Part shown: in pieces, positions 1 to 6,525 of the stretch
How the letters are laid out: every line of letters begins with the position of its first letter
Numbering within the stretch: position 1 is the stretch's first letter
NCBI RefSeq assembly: GCF_006717075.1
Contig: NZ_VFQC01000003.1
Coordinates: forward strand, 248,001 to 312,000
Length of the DNA: 64,000 nt
Source: Haloactinospora alba
Lineage (GTDB): Bacteria; Actinomycetota; Actinomycetes; Streptosporangiales; Streptosporangiaceae
Direction of reading: 5' to 3'
Notes under the pieces: model-generated
Told to the model about the DNA's origin: nothing
What the model saw: the letters and a program-made list of their open reading frames with translations, nothing else
Databases searched by the model: none
Translations under genes and position numbers: made by a program

Positions 1-330
1 GAGCGCTTCACCCAGCAGGACCCCTCCTGGCAAGAAAACAACCAATACACCTACGCAGGATGTGATCCGGTAAACAACAGCGACCCCAGAGGGCTGGACT
101 ATCTCTCAGATGTAGCCAGGTATGGCACAGGTTTTGGCATGACTGCCGCCGCCGGCGGATGCGTCGTGGGGGGAGTCGCGGGGGCATACACCGGAATGCC
201 CGGAATCGTAGCCGGGGGAGCAGGGCCTGTACTCGGAGGAGCTATCGGATGCGGGATCGGATTCGGAATCGGATGGACAGGAGGGGTTGTTGCAGGGGTG
301 GGATACGCAGCCTATAAGAATATCTTCTAG
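1..330 (+). CDS. Rhs C-terminal tip A, 3' end of gene cut by window edge (putative pore-forming toxin)
   Basis: The frame is open from base 1. It begins in the Rhs core (ERFTQQDPSWQENNQYTYAG), passes the DPRGL junction and ends in a 77-residue tip. The tip is almost all Gly, Ala, Val and Ile with many GxxxG-type spacings and has two Cys, at tip residues 22 and 52. In the Rhs/YD-repeat family the segment after DPxGL is the variable toxin that is released from the cage. Nothing enzymatic is visible. The composition resembles glycine-zipper pore formers and class II bacteriocins, so membrane permeabilisation is inferred. This may be the true 3' end of a full rhs gene lying to the left, or another displaced cassette; the window cannot decide. 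The paired small membrane gene starts 80 bp downstream. Confidence 0.8.
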   Translation, partial: ERFTQQDPSWQENNQYTYAGCDPVNNSDPRGLDYLSDVARYGTGFGMTAAAGGCVVGGVAGAYTGMPGIVAGGAGPVLGGAIGCGIGFGIGWTGGVVAGVGYAAYKNIF

Positions 331-410
331 GTGCCAAAAATATAGCCTCTCCAGACAAATAAACTGAATGCAAATCTGACCGTTTTACTTCACCAAAAAG
401 GCGCCCATTA

Positions 411-563
411 ATGCAAATGACTCTAATGTTGATTGCATTTGCGTTCTCTTTGGCTATGCTTGTAAGTGTATACCGAAACCGGAGATTTTCTAAAATCGAA
501 GCGTCTTTGGTTATTCTCTGCGCCTTCTTCGCGATTGCTTCGTTTGTCAGTAGTAATTTCTGA
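411..563 (+). CDS. Small two-TM membrane protein, putative immunity to tip A
   Basis: A 50-residue reading frame starts at ATG 411, with AAAAGG about 9 bases upstream as a ribosome site. It has one hydrophobic segment at the start (MLIAFAFSLAMLVSV), a short basic loop (YRNRRFSK) and a second segment (LVILCAFFAIASFV). This is the helix-basic loop-helix layout shared by the other small genes of the array. It directly follows tip A on the same strand. Immunity to a membrane-active toxin is inferred from position, size and topology; no sequence family is recognised. Most gene callers would miss it because of its length. Confidence 0.6.
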   Translation: MQMTLMLIAFAFSLAMLVSVYRNRRFSKIEASLVILCAFFAIASFVSSNF

Positions 564-641
564 AGCATAGCGACAAAGGCTCTTCCGAAGCCGCCAAGGA
601 AACCGAATCTTTCATCCAAACACGACTCCTCACAGTAAGAA

Positions 642-888
642 GACGACCTCTACGTCTGCACCCAATTCGACCCCATCAACAACACCGACCCAACAGGACT
701 CAATGCCTCCTGTGTATGGGGAGTTACAACCTTCGTTGGTGGGGATGGCGTCGTACTCATACGGAGCCTACGGTGTTGCCGCCATCGCCGGAGGTGTTGC
801 CACAGGGGGTATTGCTATGCCAGCAATCATGCTAGGAGTCACAGTCGTAGGAATCGGCGGGTCCATTCATGGAATGATGTCATGCTGA
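642..888 (+). pseudogene. Rhs tip cassette B, frameshifted in a G tract
   Basis: A decayed Rhs core remnant (DDLYVCTQFDPINNTDPTGL) leads into a tip, and the reading frame changes at the GGGG run at 741-744. Removing one G joins NASCVWGVTTFVGG to MASYSYGAYGVAAIAGG and gives a 61-residue tip that ends in MMSC. The joined tip aligns with tip G: Cys near the start, SY, YGVAA, a Pro, and a C-terminal Cys. Two Cys are present, at tip residues 4 and 61. The frameshift could be a real lesion, a phase-variable tract or a sequencing error. Without the shift the hydrophobic half has its own ATG at 703 but no Rhs leader. Confidence 0.65.
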
Positions 889-905
889 CTTGAATGGCGC
901 GGATC

Positions 906-938
906 GCGGGCAGTCAGCAAGTCGTGCCGGCTGCCCGC
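906..938 (+). terminator. Hairpin between tip B and its small membrane gene
   Basis: The inverted repeat GCGGGCAG (906-913) / CTGCCCGC (931-938) has a 17-base loop. It lies between the stop of tip B (888) and the start of the membrane gene (954). There is no U run, so it may be an attenuator or a factor-dependent terminator. Tip G has an analogous but stronger hairpin in the same place. Confidence 0.4.
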
Positions 939-953
939 TAGTAAGTGGAGAAA

Positions 954-1130
954 ATGTTCGCCTTTACCTCATTCGTCTTGGTCGTTTATTCGTTCCTGGG
1001 GATGCTGCGAACGCGTCACCTGTCCAAGAAGGGGAGGACGATTGTCAGGATCGAATTTAGTGCGTGGCTGGGGGGTGGAACTGTCCTTCTTTTTGTCTGG
1101 ATTTGCATACTTTGGATTTCCTTTCATTAG
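954..1130 (+). CDS. Small two-TM membrane protein, putative immunity to tip B
   Basis: 58 residues from ATG 954, with GTGGAG just upstream as the ribosome site; a GTG at 945 is in frame but would use up that site. A hydrophobic segment (FAFTSFVLVVYSFLGML) is followed by a basic stretch (RTRHLSKKGRTIVR) and a second segment (GGGTVLLFVWICILWISF). The topology matches the other partners in the array although the sequence does not. The immunity role is inferred. Confidence 0.6.
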   Translation: MFAFTSFVLVVYSFLGMLRTRHLSKKGRTIVRIEFSAWLGGGTVLLFVWICILWISFH

Positions 1131-1322
1131 AAATACAGGGAAGGATGATGCGGGTCTAAGTCGTCGATGATTTCGAGAATGAGATCCGATGTCGACGGCT
1201 AGGAGGTGTCAGATTCTGGTGGCGGGGTCGTGGCGTCTGTTGCGAGGACACCGCAAGTGCAAGAATAGTTCATATATGGGATTCGGAGTAATCTCGCCTC
1301 TGCATATGGAGCACTATCAAGC

Positions 1323-1697
1323 ATGGAAAAGCCATTGACCTACTCGAGGAAAGTTCCCTTCAGCGGAAGCCGCGACGATGTCCTTGAAAGAGTGATGGTG
1401 GAGCTGAAAAAAGTTGGTTGGAGAAATTTTACTACAAAAGGGAGGGTCCTCAGGGCTGAACATGGATCGCCGTTCATGTTCCGTCTATTCGGGGTCTTGT
1501 TGGGCGGAAAAAGATTCATACCAGCAAATCTGTCGGTGTGGGACTGTGGTGATGAAAAAACCATGTACATTCACTATGAAGTCAATCCTGGGAAGTATGA
1601 GTACAAGTATTTTCCCGAGTTTGGGACTCGCACTGTCAGGGAACATATGGAACAGGCAGCCGATAGAATCTGGACAGCAGGTAGCCAGCCATCTTGA
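1323..1697 (+). CDS. Hypothetical soluble protein inside the Rhs tip array
   Basis: 124 residues, not hydrophobic, with no signal peptide or membrane segment. Mixed charge and alternating hydrophobic residues (MYIHYEVNPGKYEYKYF) suggest an alpha/beta domain. Base composition is lower in GC than the flanking chromosome, like the immunity genes. I recognise no family. It has no Rhs tip directly upstream (1131-1322 shows no core remnant), so it could be an orphan immunity gene whose toxin has been lost, or unrelated cargo. The ATG has no obvious ribosome site. Confidence 0.5.
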   Translation: MEKPLTYSRKVPFSGSRDDVLERVMVELKKVGWRNFTTKGRVLRAEHGSPFMFRLFGVLLGGKRFIPANLSVWDCGDEKTMYIHYEVNPGKYEYKYFPEFGTRTVREHMEQAADRIWTAGSQPS

Positions 1698-2036
1698 GAG
1701 AAAACCTCAAAAGGTTCCGCTGTGCCTACTTTGGCATGCGCATCCGATTCGTTCACCACTCTTTCGTCAGTCCGCTTGCTTGTACAAATTCTCTCATTCA
1801 GCGAAACAGCTACACACAAAATACCTAGCCGTGGAGCGATAAATATTAATGCCACATAAAAGTTTTTAGCAGGATATTCCTTAGGGTATCTTCGCTTTCC
1901 GTCGCAACTTTAATTCCAACAACAAGGATTTATAAATGAGGAAATTTTTGTAAAAATATATCCAACGACATATTTTTTAATTTTTGATATCCATAATGAT
2001 TTCCGCTTTCTTGGGATATCTTTTTTTAAGAAAAGA
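1698..2036. other. AT-rich gap, no gene seen
   Basis: This is among the most AT-rich stretches in the window, with runs of A and T, especially at 1900-2030. No convincing reading frame, Rhs remnant or repeat was found. It separates the older half of the array (A, B and the 1323 gene) from cassette C, and may be a recombination scar or a promoter region. Confidence 0.5.
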
Positions 2037-2723
2037 GTGAATTCGTCTCAACGTAGCGGTATCACCCAAGGATCCGGCGACAACCAGACCGAACACACCC
2101 TGACCAACACCGCCCTGGGCATCTCCAGCATCGAACAGGACGACGGCGACCGCACCCGGTATGTGCGCGACCCTGAGGGCCGCATGCTCGGCATGATCAC
2201 CGGCGGCCAGCGCTACAACGCCGCCACCGACGCCCAGAACTCCACCCTCGCCCTGGCCGAGGACGGAACCGAGTCAACCGATCCGGACGTGGCCTACGAC
2301 TACACCCCCTACGGCCAAACCGAAGCGACCACGGCCGGCAGCGGGGGTGCGGTGGCCGGGTCGAACCCGTTCACCTACACCGGCGCCTACGAACTCGACA
2401 ACGGCGACAAAGCCCTCGGCCACCGCTACCTCTCCCAACGCACCCACCGCTTCACCCAACAAGACCCCTCCTGGCAAGAAAACAACCTCTACACCTACGC
2501 CGAATGCGACCCCATCAACAAGAGCGACCCCAGCGGACTGTGGGTTGGATGCGCAGTAAATGTCACTGGATTTTTCGTATCGGCTATCGGATACGCGGGC
2601 GCTGCATGGCCTTTGGCAATTGCCATCGGAACGGGAGGCGCAGTCGCCATGCCAGCATTTCTATTCGGCGCCGCTGTCATCGGAGTGGGAGTAGGGGTTT
2701 ATGGGATAGCAACTGCTTGTTAG
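2037..2723 (+). CDS. Rhs core fragment plus tip C (putative pore-forming toxin)
   Basis: 228 residues. The first ~165 are Rhs core: SIEQDDGDRTRYVRDPEGR, YDYTPYGQTEATTAG, NPFTYTGAYELDNGD, and HRFTQQDPSWQENNLYTY up to DPSGL. The tip is 60 residues (WVGCAVNVTGFF...), hydrophobic and Gly/Ala-rich, with a Pro-flanked centre and Cys at positions 4 and 60, the second being the last residue. The upstream YD-repeat barrel is missing, so this is a displaced 3' fragment rather than a complete rhs gene; the GTG at 2037 is probably not a real start. Its core is nearly identical to that of cassette H, giving direct repeats of about 410 bp. Confidence 0.75.
   Translation: MNSSQRSGITQGSGDNQTEHTLTNTALGISSIEQDDGDRTRYVRDPEGRMLGMITGGQRYNAATDAQNSTLALAEDGTESTDPDVAYDYTPYGQTEATTAGSGGAVAGSNPFTYTGAYELDNGDKALGHRYLSQRTHRFTQQDPSWQENNLYTYAECDPINKSDPSGLWVGCAVNVTGFFVSAIGYAGAAWPLAIAIGTGGAVAMPAFLFGAAVIGVGVGVYGIATAC
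2128..2540 (+). repeat. Rhs core direct repeat, copy in cassette C
   Basis: This stretch is nearly identical to 5704-6117. The two differ at scattered positions and around a short variable linker before NPFTYTG. Shorter copies sit at 1-96, 4944-5190 and in fragments before tips D, E and F. Such shared cores are the substrate for swapping tips onto a complete rhs gene. Confidence 0.8.
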
Positions 2724-2769
2724 ATACATATATAATCTACATAAAAAGCTTTCCAAAAAAGAGGAAATC

Positions 2770-2949
2770 ATGACAGCCGGAATAGTAGCAATTGCATTAG
2801 GAGGTTTTGCTATGGCCGGATCCTGGAGGATCTGCATCCTGGCTCGCCAAAACCATAAGCCCGATAATGCAGAGACGATCGCTTGGATAGCCTTGGGAAC
2901 TACCCTTCTTGTTGTTTCCGCTCTTGCATTGTTCCTTATAGAAACGTAA
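2770..2949 (+). CDS. Small two-TM membrane protein, putative immunity to tip C
   Basis: 59 residues from ATG 2770, with GAGGA four bases upstream. It has a hydrophobic N-terminal segment (GIVAIALGGFAMAGSW), a polar middle (ARQNHKPDNAET) and a C-terminal segment (ALGTTLLVVSALALFLI). It lies 46 bp after tip C on the same strand. The immunity role is inferred from the repeated tip/membrane-gene pattern. Confidence 0.6.
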   Translation: MTAGIVAIALGGFAMAGSWRICILARQNHKPDNAETIAWIALGTTLLVVSALALFLIET

Positions 2950-3000
2950 AGAGCGGACAGTTATCACCGAACGCTGCACCCAGCAGGGCAGACCCCCTCC

Positions 3001-3254
3001 TGTCAGGAAGACAACCTGTACGGCTACGCCGAATGCGACCCCATCAACAACAGCGACCCGAGTGGGCTGATCTCTAACTGCACGAACGCGTCAGTGGGAC
3101 TTGGAGTTGGCGTTCTGTACGGAGGTGGAGCAATCCTGGGCGTAGCCGCCGCTATAGGAACGGGAGGTTTAGCAGTAGCTGCGGCAGGATTTTTTACGCG
3201 GGTGCGACTGCAAACGCGGGCTGGCAGGCGTTTCAAGTCGGATACTATTGCTAA
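3001..3254 (+). pseudogene. Rhs tip cassette D, frameshifted in a T6 tract
   Basis: The core remnant CQEDNLYGYAECDPINNSDPSGL is preceded by a scrambled copy of the FTQQDPSW segment. The tip starts ISNCTNASVGLGVGV and stays hydrophobic and Gly-rich up to the six-T run at 3190-3195. As sequenced, the frame then turns basic (RVRLQTRAGRRFK) and stops at 3264. In the next frame the text is YAGATANAGWQAFQVGYYC with a stop at 3252-3254. A one-base gain or two-base loss in the T run would restore a tip with Cys at position 4 and a C-terminal Cys, exactly like tips B, C and G. Confidence 0.6.
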
Positions 3255-3297
3255 AAGGGAATGAATCAGCGTTCACCAACTTCTCCGCAGGCCAAAC

Positions 3298-3477
3298 ATG
3301 AAAAAACGACCAACAAGAATCACATGGTGGGTTATCGCCTGCTCTGTGTTCGCCCTGGGAGTCACGTCAACATACAATCTAATATTCTCAAACCAGATCG
3401 TGGGAATAATCGGAATGACAGGAACAATCGGAGGAATTATTTTGCTCATCGAAATAAGAGATAAAGATCGCGTCTAG
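3298..3477 (+). CDS. Small two-TM membrane protein, putative immunity to tip D
   Basis: 59 residues from ATG 3298. A basic N-terminus (MKKRPTR) is followed by TM1 (WWVIACSVFALGVTSTY), a short loop, TM2 (IVGIIGMTGTIGGIILLI) and a charged tail (EIRDKDRV). The ribosome site is weak (GCAGG). It lies 43 bp beyond the restored stop of tip D. The intact state of this gene beside a frameshifted tip fits a retained antidote or recent sequence error. Confidence 0.6.
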   Translation: MKKRPTRITWWVIACSVFALGVTSTYNLIFSNQIVGIIGMTGTIGGIILLIEIRDKDRV

Positions 3478-3555
3478 CTAGAATAAAGAATTGCACTCAG
3501 GGGGATTTAAAATTCTGAAACACCAAAGCCCCCGTTTAGCAGGAGCGCCCATCCT

Positions 3556-3926
3556 GTCACCTACACCGGCGCCTACACCTCCAACAACGACGACAAAGCC
3601 CTCGGCCACCGCTACATGTCCCACTATGTTTCACCCAACAAGACCCCTCCTGGCAGGAAGACAACCTGTACACCTACGCCGCCGGCGATCCGATAAACAA
3701 TATGGATCCAAGTGGTCTCTATTCGTACAATAACTTTACGAACGATATTGGCGTTATCGGAAGTTCTACTGGTGCTGGGACCGGACTGGGGGCAACAGTC
3801 GGCTGCACAGTCGGTCTTGCAGGGGTTGTAACTGTCGGCGCTGGTTGCGGAGTAGGTTCCGGAATAGGAGCCTCTTTTGGATTCGCTGTGGGAGTCGGAG
3901 CGGTTCTGGGCCATCGTTTCGGGTAG
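3556..3926 (+). pseudogene. Rhs tip cassette E, core broken but tip intact
   Basis: The core (VTYTGAYTSNNDDKALGHRYM) runs in one frame. It loses part of the SQRTHR segment by deletion and resumes in another frame as TQQDPSWQEDNLYTY to DPSGL. From there the tip is open to the stop at 3924-3926: about 69 residues starting YSYNNFTND, then a long Gly/Val/Ala stretch with GxxxG spacing and Cys at tip positions 29 and 43. It resembles tip A (two internal Cys, no C-terminal Cys). The broken core means it cannot be made as is, but it could still donate its tip by recombination. Confidence 0.6.
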
Positions 3927-3940
3927 AGAAAGGTATCTGA

Positions 3941-4255
3941 TTGGGCAATACACTGATCTATGCGGAAACAAAAATTTGGAAAATTTTTTCGCGAACAGTC
4001 GTTGTGGTAGGGGTTGTTTTCGCCGGAGTCGCAGCGACGGGTGAGATGTGGTGGACCTCTTTCGCTTTCCTTGCTCCTTTAGTTCCGGTGTTGTCCATAG
4101 AGGTCACCCATCGCGCAAGAGGCGGAGAAAGAAAGCAAGCGAGAGAGTTAAGCGAGGGCGAGCGACACACTCTCAAAAAAATCGTTATCATTGTCGCATT
4201 GCTTTCCGTGCTTGGGCTCGCGATCGGTTTTATAATCGGAGGCCAATTATCCTGA
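3941..4255 (+). CDS. Three-TM membrane protein, putative immunity to tip E
   Basis: 104 residues from TTG 3941, with GAAAGG upstream and only 14 bases after the stop of tip E. Three hydrophobic segments are visible (TVVVVGVVFAGVAATG, SFAFLAPLVPVLSI, IVIIVALLSVLGLAIGFII). A highly charged loop of about 30 residues (HRARGGERKQARELSEGERH) separates the second and third. It is the largest partner in the array. The immunity role is inferred. Confidence 0.6.
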   Translation: MGNTLIYAETKIWKIFSRTVVVVGVVFAGVAATGEMWWTSFAFLAPLVPVLSIEVTHRARGGERKQARELSEGERHTLKKIVIIVALLSVLGLAIGFIIGGQLS

Positions 4256-4423
4256 TCCTATAGCGATTGCCTACTGGATTGAACCTTGATCCTATCCAAG
4301 GTAATAAATAACGAGCGGTAACAAACAAGCATCCGAAAGAGCAATGGACTATCCGGATAAAAACTTATTCAAGCTTCCTTGAGATGGCGATCTGACAGTT
4401 TTACAAGTATCCTTTACTCCTCC

Positions 4424-4702
4424 CAATTTACCCAACAAGATCCCTCACGCCAAGAAAACAACAAATACACCTACGCAGAATGCGCCCCCATCAACAACAT
4501 GGACCCGAGTGGGTTGGTTAATGTGAACGGGCTGTGCTTCGCGGCGACCGTCATTGGAGCCGAGATCAGTATTTTCCTCGCTCTCGGTTCGTGGATGGGA
4601 GGTCCCGTGGGCGCAGGCGTTGCGCTCGCATGGGCAATAGGTCTAGGGGCGGTGGCAATCGGATGTGGTATAGCGACGGGAGGGTTCGGATACCTTAGGT
4701 GA
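4424..4702 (+). CDS. Rhs tip cassette F (putative pore-forming toxin fragment)
   Basis: The core remnant starts at QFTQQDPSRQENNKYTYAEC and reaches MDPSGL. The tip (about 61 residues) begins VNVNGLCFAATVIG and continues as a hydrophobic Gly/Ala stretch with GGPVGAGVALAWAIGLGAVAIGCG. Cys lie at tip positions 7 and 50. The frame is open upstream to 4379 but has no Rhs sequence there. It is a displaced fragment without its own start. Its stop codon lies 33 bases before the partner gene. Confidence 0.65.
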   Translation, partial: QFTQQDPSRQENNKYTYAECAPINNMDPSGLVNVNGLCFAATVIGAEISIFLALGSWMGGPVGAGVALAWAIGLGAVAIGCGIATGGFGYLR

Positions 4703-4732
4703 GTCCCGACTGGATATATATAGAGGCCTCCA

Positions 4733-4906
4733 TTGGATTCCTTGCCTTATGTGCTGCTCTTGGTTTCTGCGATTATAATTGTAATTCGCCAGGTGCCAAG
4801 AATCTGTGACAAAGAAGTCCCAAAATACTTTGATGTTGCCATCGTCGTTTTTCTGGTGGCAATTTTCCTGTTCATCACTATCGTATTCTGGGGTATCCTT
4901 GACTGA
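4733..4906 (+). CDS. Small two-TM membrane protein, putative immunity to tip F
   Basis: 57 residues read from TTG 4733, with GAGG about 8 bases upstream; later TTG and GTG codons in frame are alternatives. TM1 (YVLLLVSAIIIVI), a loop with both charges (RQVPRICDKEVPKYFD) and TM2 (VAIVVFLVAIFLFITIVFW) repeat the array pattern. The frame is too short for routine gene calling. Confidence 0.55.
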   Translation: MDSLPYVLLLVSAIIIVIRQVPRICDKEVPKYFDVAIVVFLVAIFLFITIVFWGILD

Positions 4907-4943
4907 TACTCGGTCGGCAGGACCAGGGTGAGGACTACTGAGA

Positions 4944-5388
4944 TGGCCTACGACTACACCCCTACGGCCAAACCGAAGCGACCACGGCCGGCGGCGGGGG
5001 TGCGGTGGCCGGGGCGCCCCCGTTCACCTATATCGGATCCTATGAGCTCGACAACGGCGACAAAGCCCTCGGCCACCGCTACCTCTCCCAACGCACCCAC
5101 CGCTTCACCCAACAAGACCCCTCCTGGCAGGAAGACAATCTCTACACCTATGCCGAATGCGACCCCATCAACAAGATGGACCGAAACGGACTTTCTGCTT
5201 GCGGGTGGGCGATCGGTGACTTTATTACCGGATACATTTCTTACCACTTTTCCGTCTATGGTGTAGCCGCGCTTTTGGCTGGTACAGTCGCTGTAGCCGC
5301 AGCTCCTATCGCAATCGCTGCTGTATCTACTGGTATTGCCATATACGGCATGGGTCGCGGAATCGCAGGAATGTATCATAGTTGCTAG
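4944..5388 (+). pseudogene. Rhs tip cassette G, one-base loss in the core
   Basis: The core reads AYDYTP and then shifts frame: the run before TACGGC has four C where cassettes C and H have five. From 4963 the frame is open through FTYIGSYELDNGDKALGHRY to INKMDRNGL, with DRNGL replacing DPxGL. The 64-residue tip (SACGWAIGDFITGYISY...) has Cys at positions 3 and 64, the latter terminal. It is the closest relative of tip B in the array. The changed junction motif might stop release of the tip by self-cleavage. Confidence 0.65.
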
Positions 5389-5395
5389 TTTAGAA

Positions 5396-5425
5396 CGCGG
5401 GGCGGAAACCCAGTTCCGCCCCGCG
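5396..5425 (+). terminator. Strong hairpin between tip G and its membrane gene
   Basis: A perfect 12-bp stem CGCGGGGCGGAA / TTCCGCCCCGCG with a 6-base loop starts 8 bases after the stop of tip G and ends 42 bases before the partner ATG. An A-rich, not T-rich, tract follows. It should end or attenuate transcription from the tip, implying that the membrane gene has its own promoter. Confidence 0.65.
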
Positions 5426-5466
5426 TCGGTCTTGAAATAAAAACACAAGGTGCTTTATTGGCAATA

Positions 5467-5622
5467 ATGGGCATTACCTCAAACATCTTATTGACTTTCT
5501 CTTTGGCCTTTTTCTTGCTGCACTTCAAAAGATCTTCCCCTCATCGTTCTTGGTACCTTCATGGATGCATAATACTTCTTTTTATATCAGCGAGTTTCGC
5601 GTTAATCGAATACTTCATCTAA
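5467..5622 (+). CDS. Small two-TM membrane protein, putative immunity to tip G
   Basis: 51 residues from ATG 5467. An in-frame TTG at 5458 follows AAGGTG at a better distance and would add three residues. TM1 is NILLTFSLAFFLL, the loop is basic (HFKRSSPHRSWYLH) and TM2 is CIILLFISASFALI. It has the same helix-basic loop-helix design as the partners of A, B and H but no obvious sequence identity to them. Confidence 0.58.
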   Translation: MGITSNILLTFSLAFFLLHFKRSSPHRSWYLHGCIILLFISASFALIEYFI

Positions 5623-5654
5623 TAATTTCGAGGTGCAATTAGGGCCTTCGTCAC

Positions 5655-6305
5655 GTGGTTCGGCCGAAAGGACCTCGATGCGCTGCAGTATCAGCCTGGG
5701 CAAGCATCGAACAGGACGACGGGGGCCGCACCCACTACGTGCGCGACCCTGAGGGCCGCATGCTGGGCATGATCACCGGCGGGCAGCGCTACAACGCCGC
5801 CACCGACGCCCAGAACTCCACCCTCGCCCTGGCCGAGGACGGAACCGAGTCAAGCGATCCGGACGTGGCCTACGACTACACCCCCTACGGCCAAACCGAA
5901 GCGACCACGGCCGGCAGCGGCGACCAAGCGGCCCAGACCAATCCCTTCACCTACACCGGCGCCTACGAACTCGACAACGGCGACAAAGCCCTCGGCCACC
6001 GCTACCTCTCCCAACGCACCCACCGCTTCACCCAACAGGACCCCTCCTGGCAAGAAAACAACCTCTACACCTACGCCGCCTGCGATCCCATCAACAAATG
6101 CGACCCGAGTGGGCTGGTGGCATTGGGCGTAGGTGATCTTTGTACATTAGGTGGATTGGGCTTCACCGGAGCGGGTTTTCTGCTTTGGGCGATCGGAGTA
6201 TCAGGCCCACTAGCAGCTGGGGTCATAATTCTCGGTGTCGCCTGGGAAGTAATGTGTTTTGGTTACTGGATAGCACAAAAAGAAGAAGCCGCACGAAAAA
6301 TGTAA
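5655..6305 (+). CDS. Rhs core fragment plus tip H (putative pore-forming toxin)
   Basis: 216 residues; Rhs homology begins near 5704 (SIEQDDGGRTHYVRDPEG) and runs intact to CDPSGL. The tip is 62 residues (VALGVGDLCTLGGLGF...) with two long hydrophobic stretches and a charged, probably helical tail (AQKEEAARKM). Cys lie at tip positions 9 and 47. The core differs from that of cassette C mainly in the linker before NPFTYTG (SGDQAAQT in place of SGGAVAGS). The upstream barrel is missing, so this is a displaced 3' fragment. The last cassette before the insertion sequence. Confidence 0.72.
   Translation: MVRPKGPRCAAVSAWASIEQDDGGRTHYVRDPEGRMLGMITGGQRYNAATDAQNSTLALAEDGTESSDPDVAYDYTPYGQTEATTAGSGDQAAQTNPFTYTGAYELDNGDKALGHRYLSQRTHRFTQQDPSWQENNLYTYAACDPINKCDPSGLVALGVGDLCTLGGLGFTGAGFLLWAIGVSGPLAAGVIILGVAWEVMCFGYWIAQKEEAARKM
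5704..6117 (+). repeat. Rhs core direct repeat, copy in cassette H
   Basis: This pairs with 2128-2540. The two are in the same orientation and about 3.6 kb apart, so recombination between them would delete or duplicate cassettes D-G as a block. Confidence 0.8.
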
Positions 6306-6355
6306 AAAACCAAAAGGGGATGTGTGAGCAGTCGCGTTTTGGGAAATAAAGGTTC

Positions 6356-6525
6356 ATGGAGAATATAATACTACCCACCGCATTGGCATCAATGGTGGCG
6401 ACACTCATTTTTTCAAGCTATTTCCAATAGAAAACAATAGAAAAAAGTGGGCAGTAATTCCTATTGGGGTAATGATGACAGTTTGTACTGTGGTTCTTTT
6501 TCTTCTCTCGTGGAGAACCTACTAG
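6356..6525 (+). pseudogene. Putative immunity gene of tip H, frameshifted
   Basis: ATG 6356, with AAAGG upstream, starts MENIILPTALASMVATLIFSSYF and stops after 24 residues. The neighbouring frame continues PIENNRKKWAVIPIG, then VMMTVCTVVLFLLSWRTY, to the stop at 6523-6525. Joined, they form the usual two-helix protein with a basic loop. A six-T run at 6408-6413 is a likely slip site. The insertion sequence begins directly after the stop codon. Tip H therefore lacks an intact visible antidote. Confidence 0.5.
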
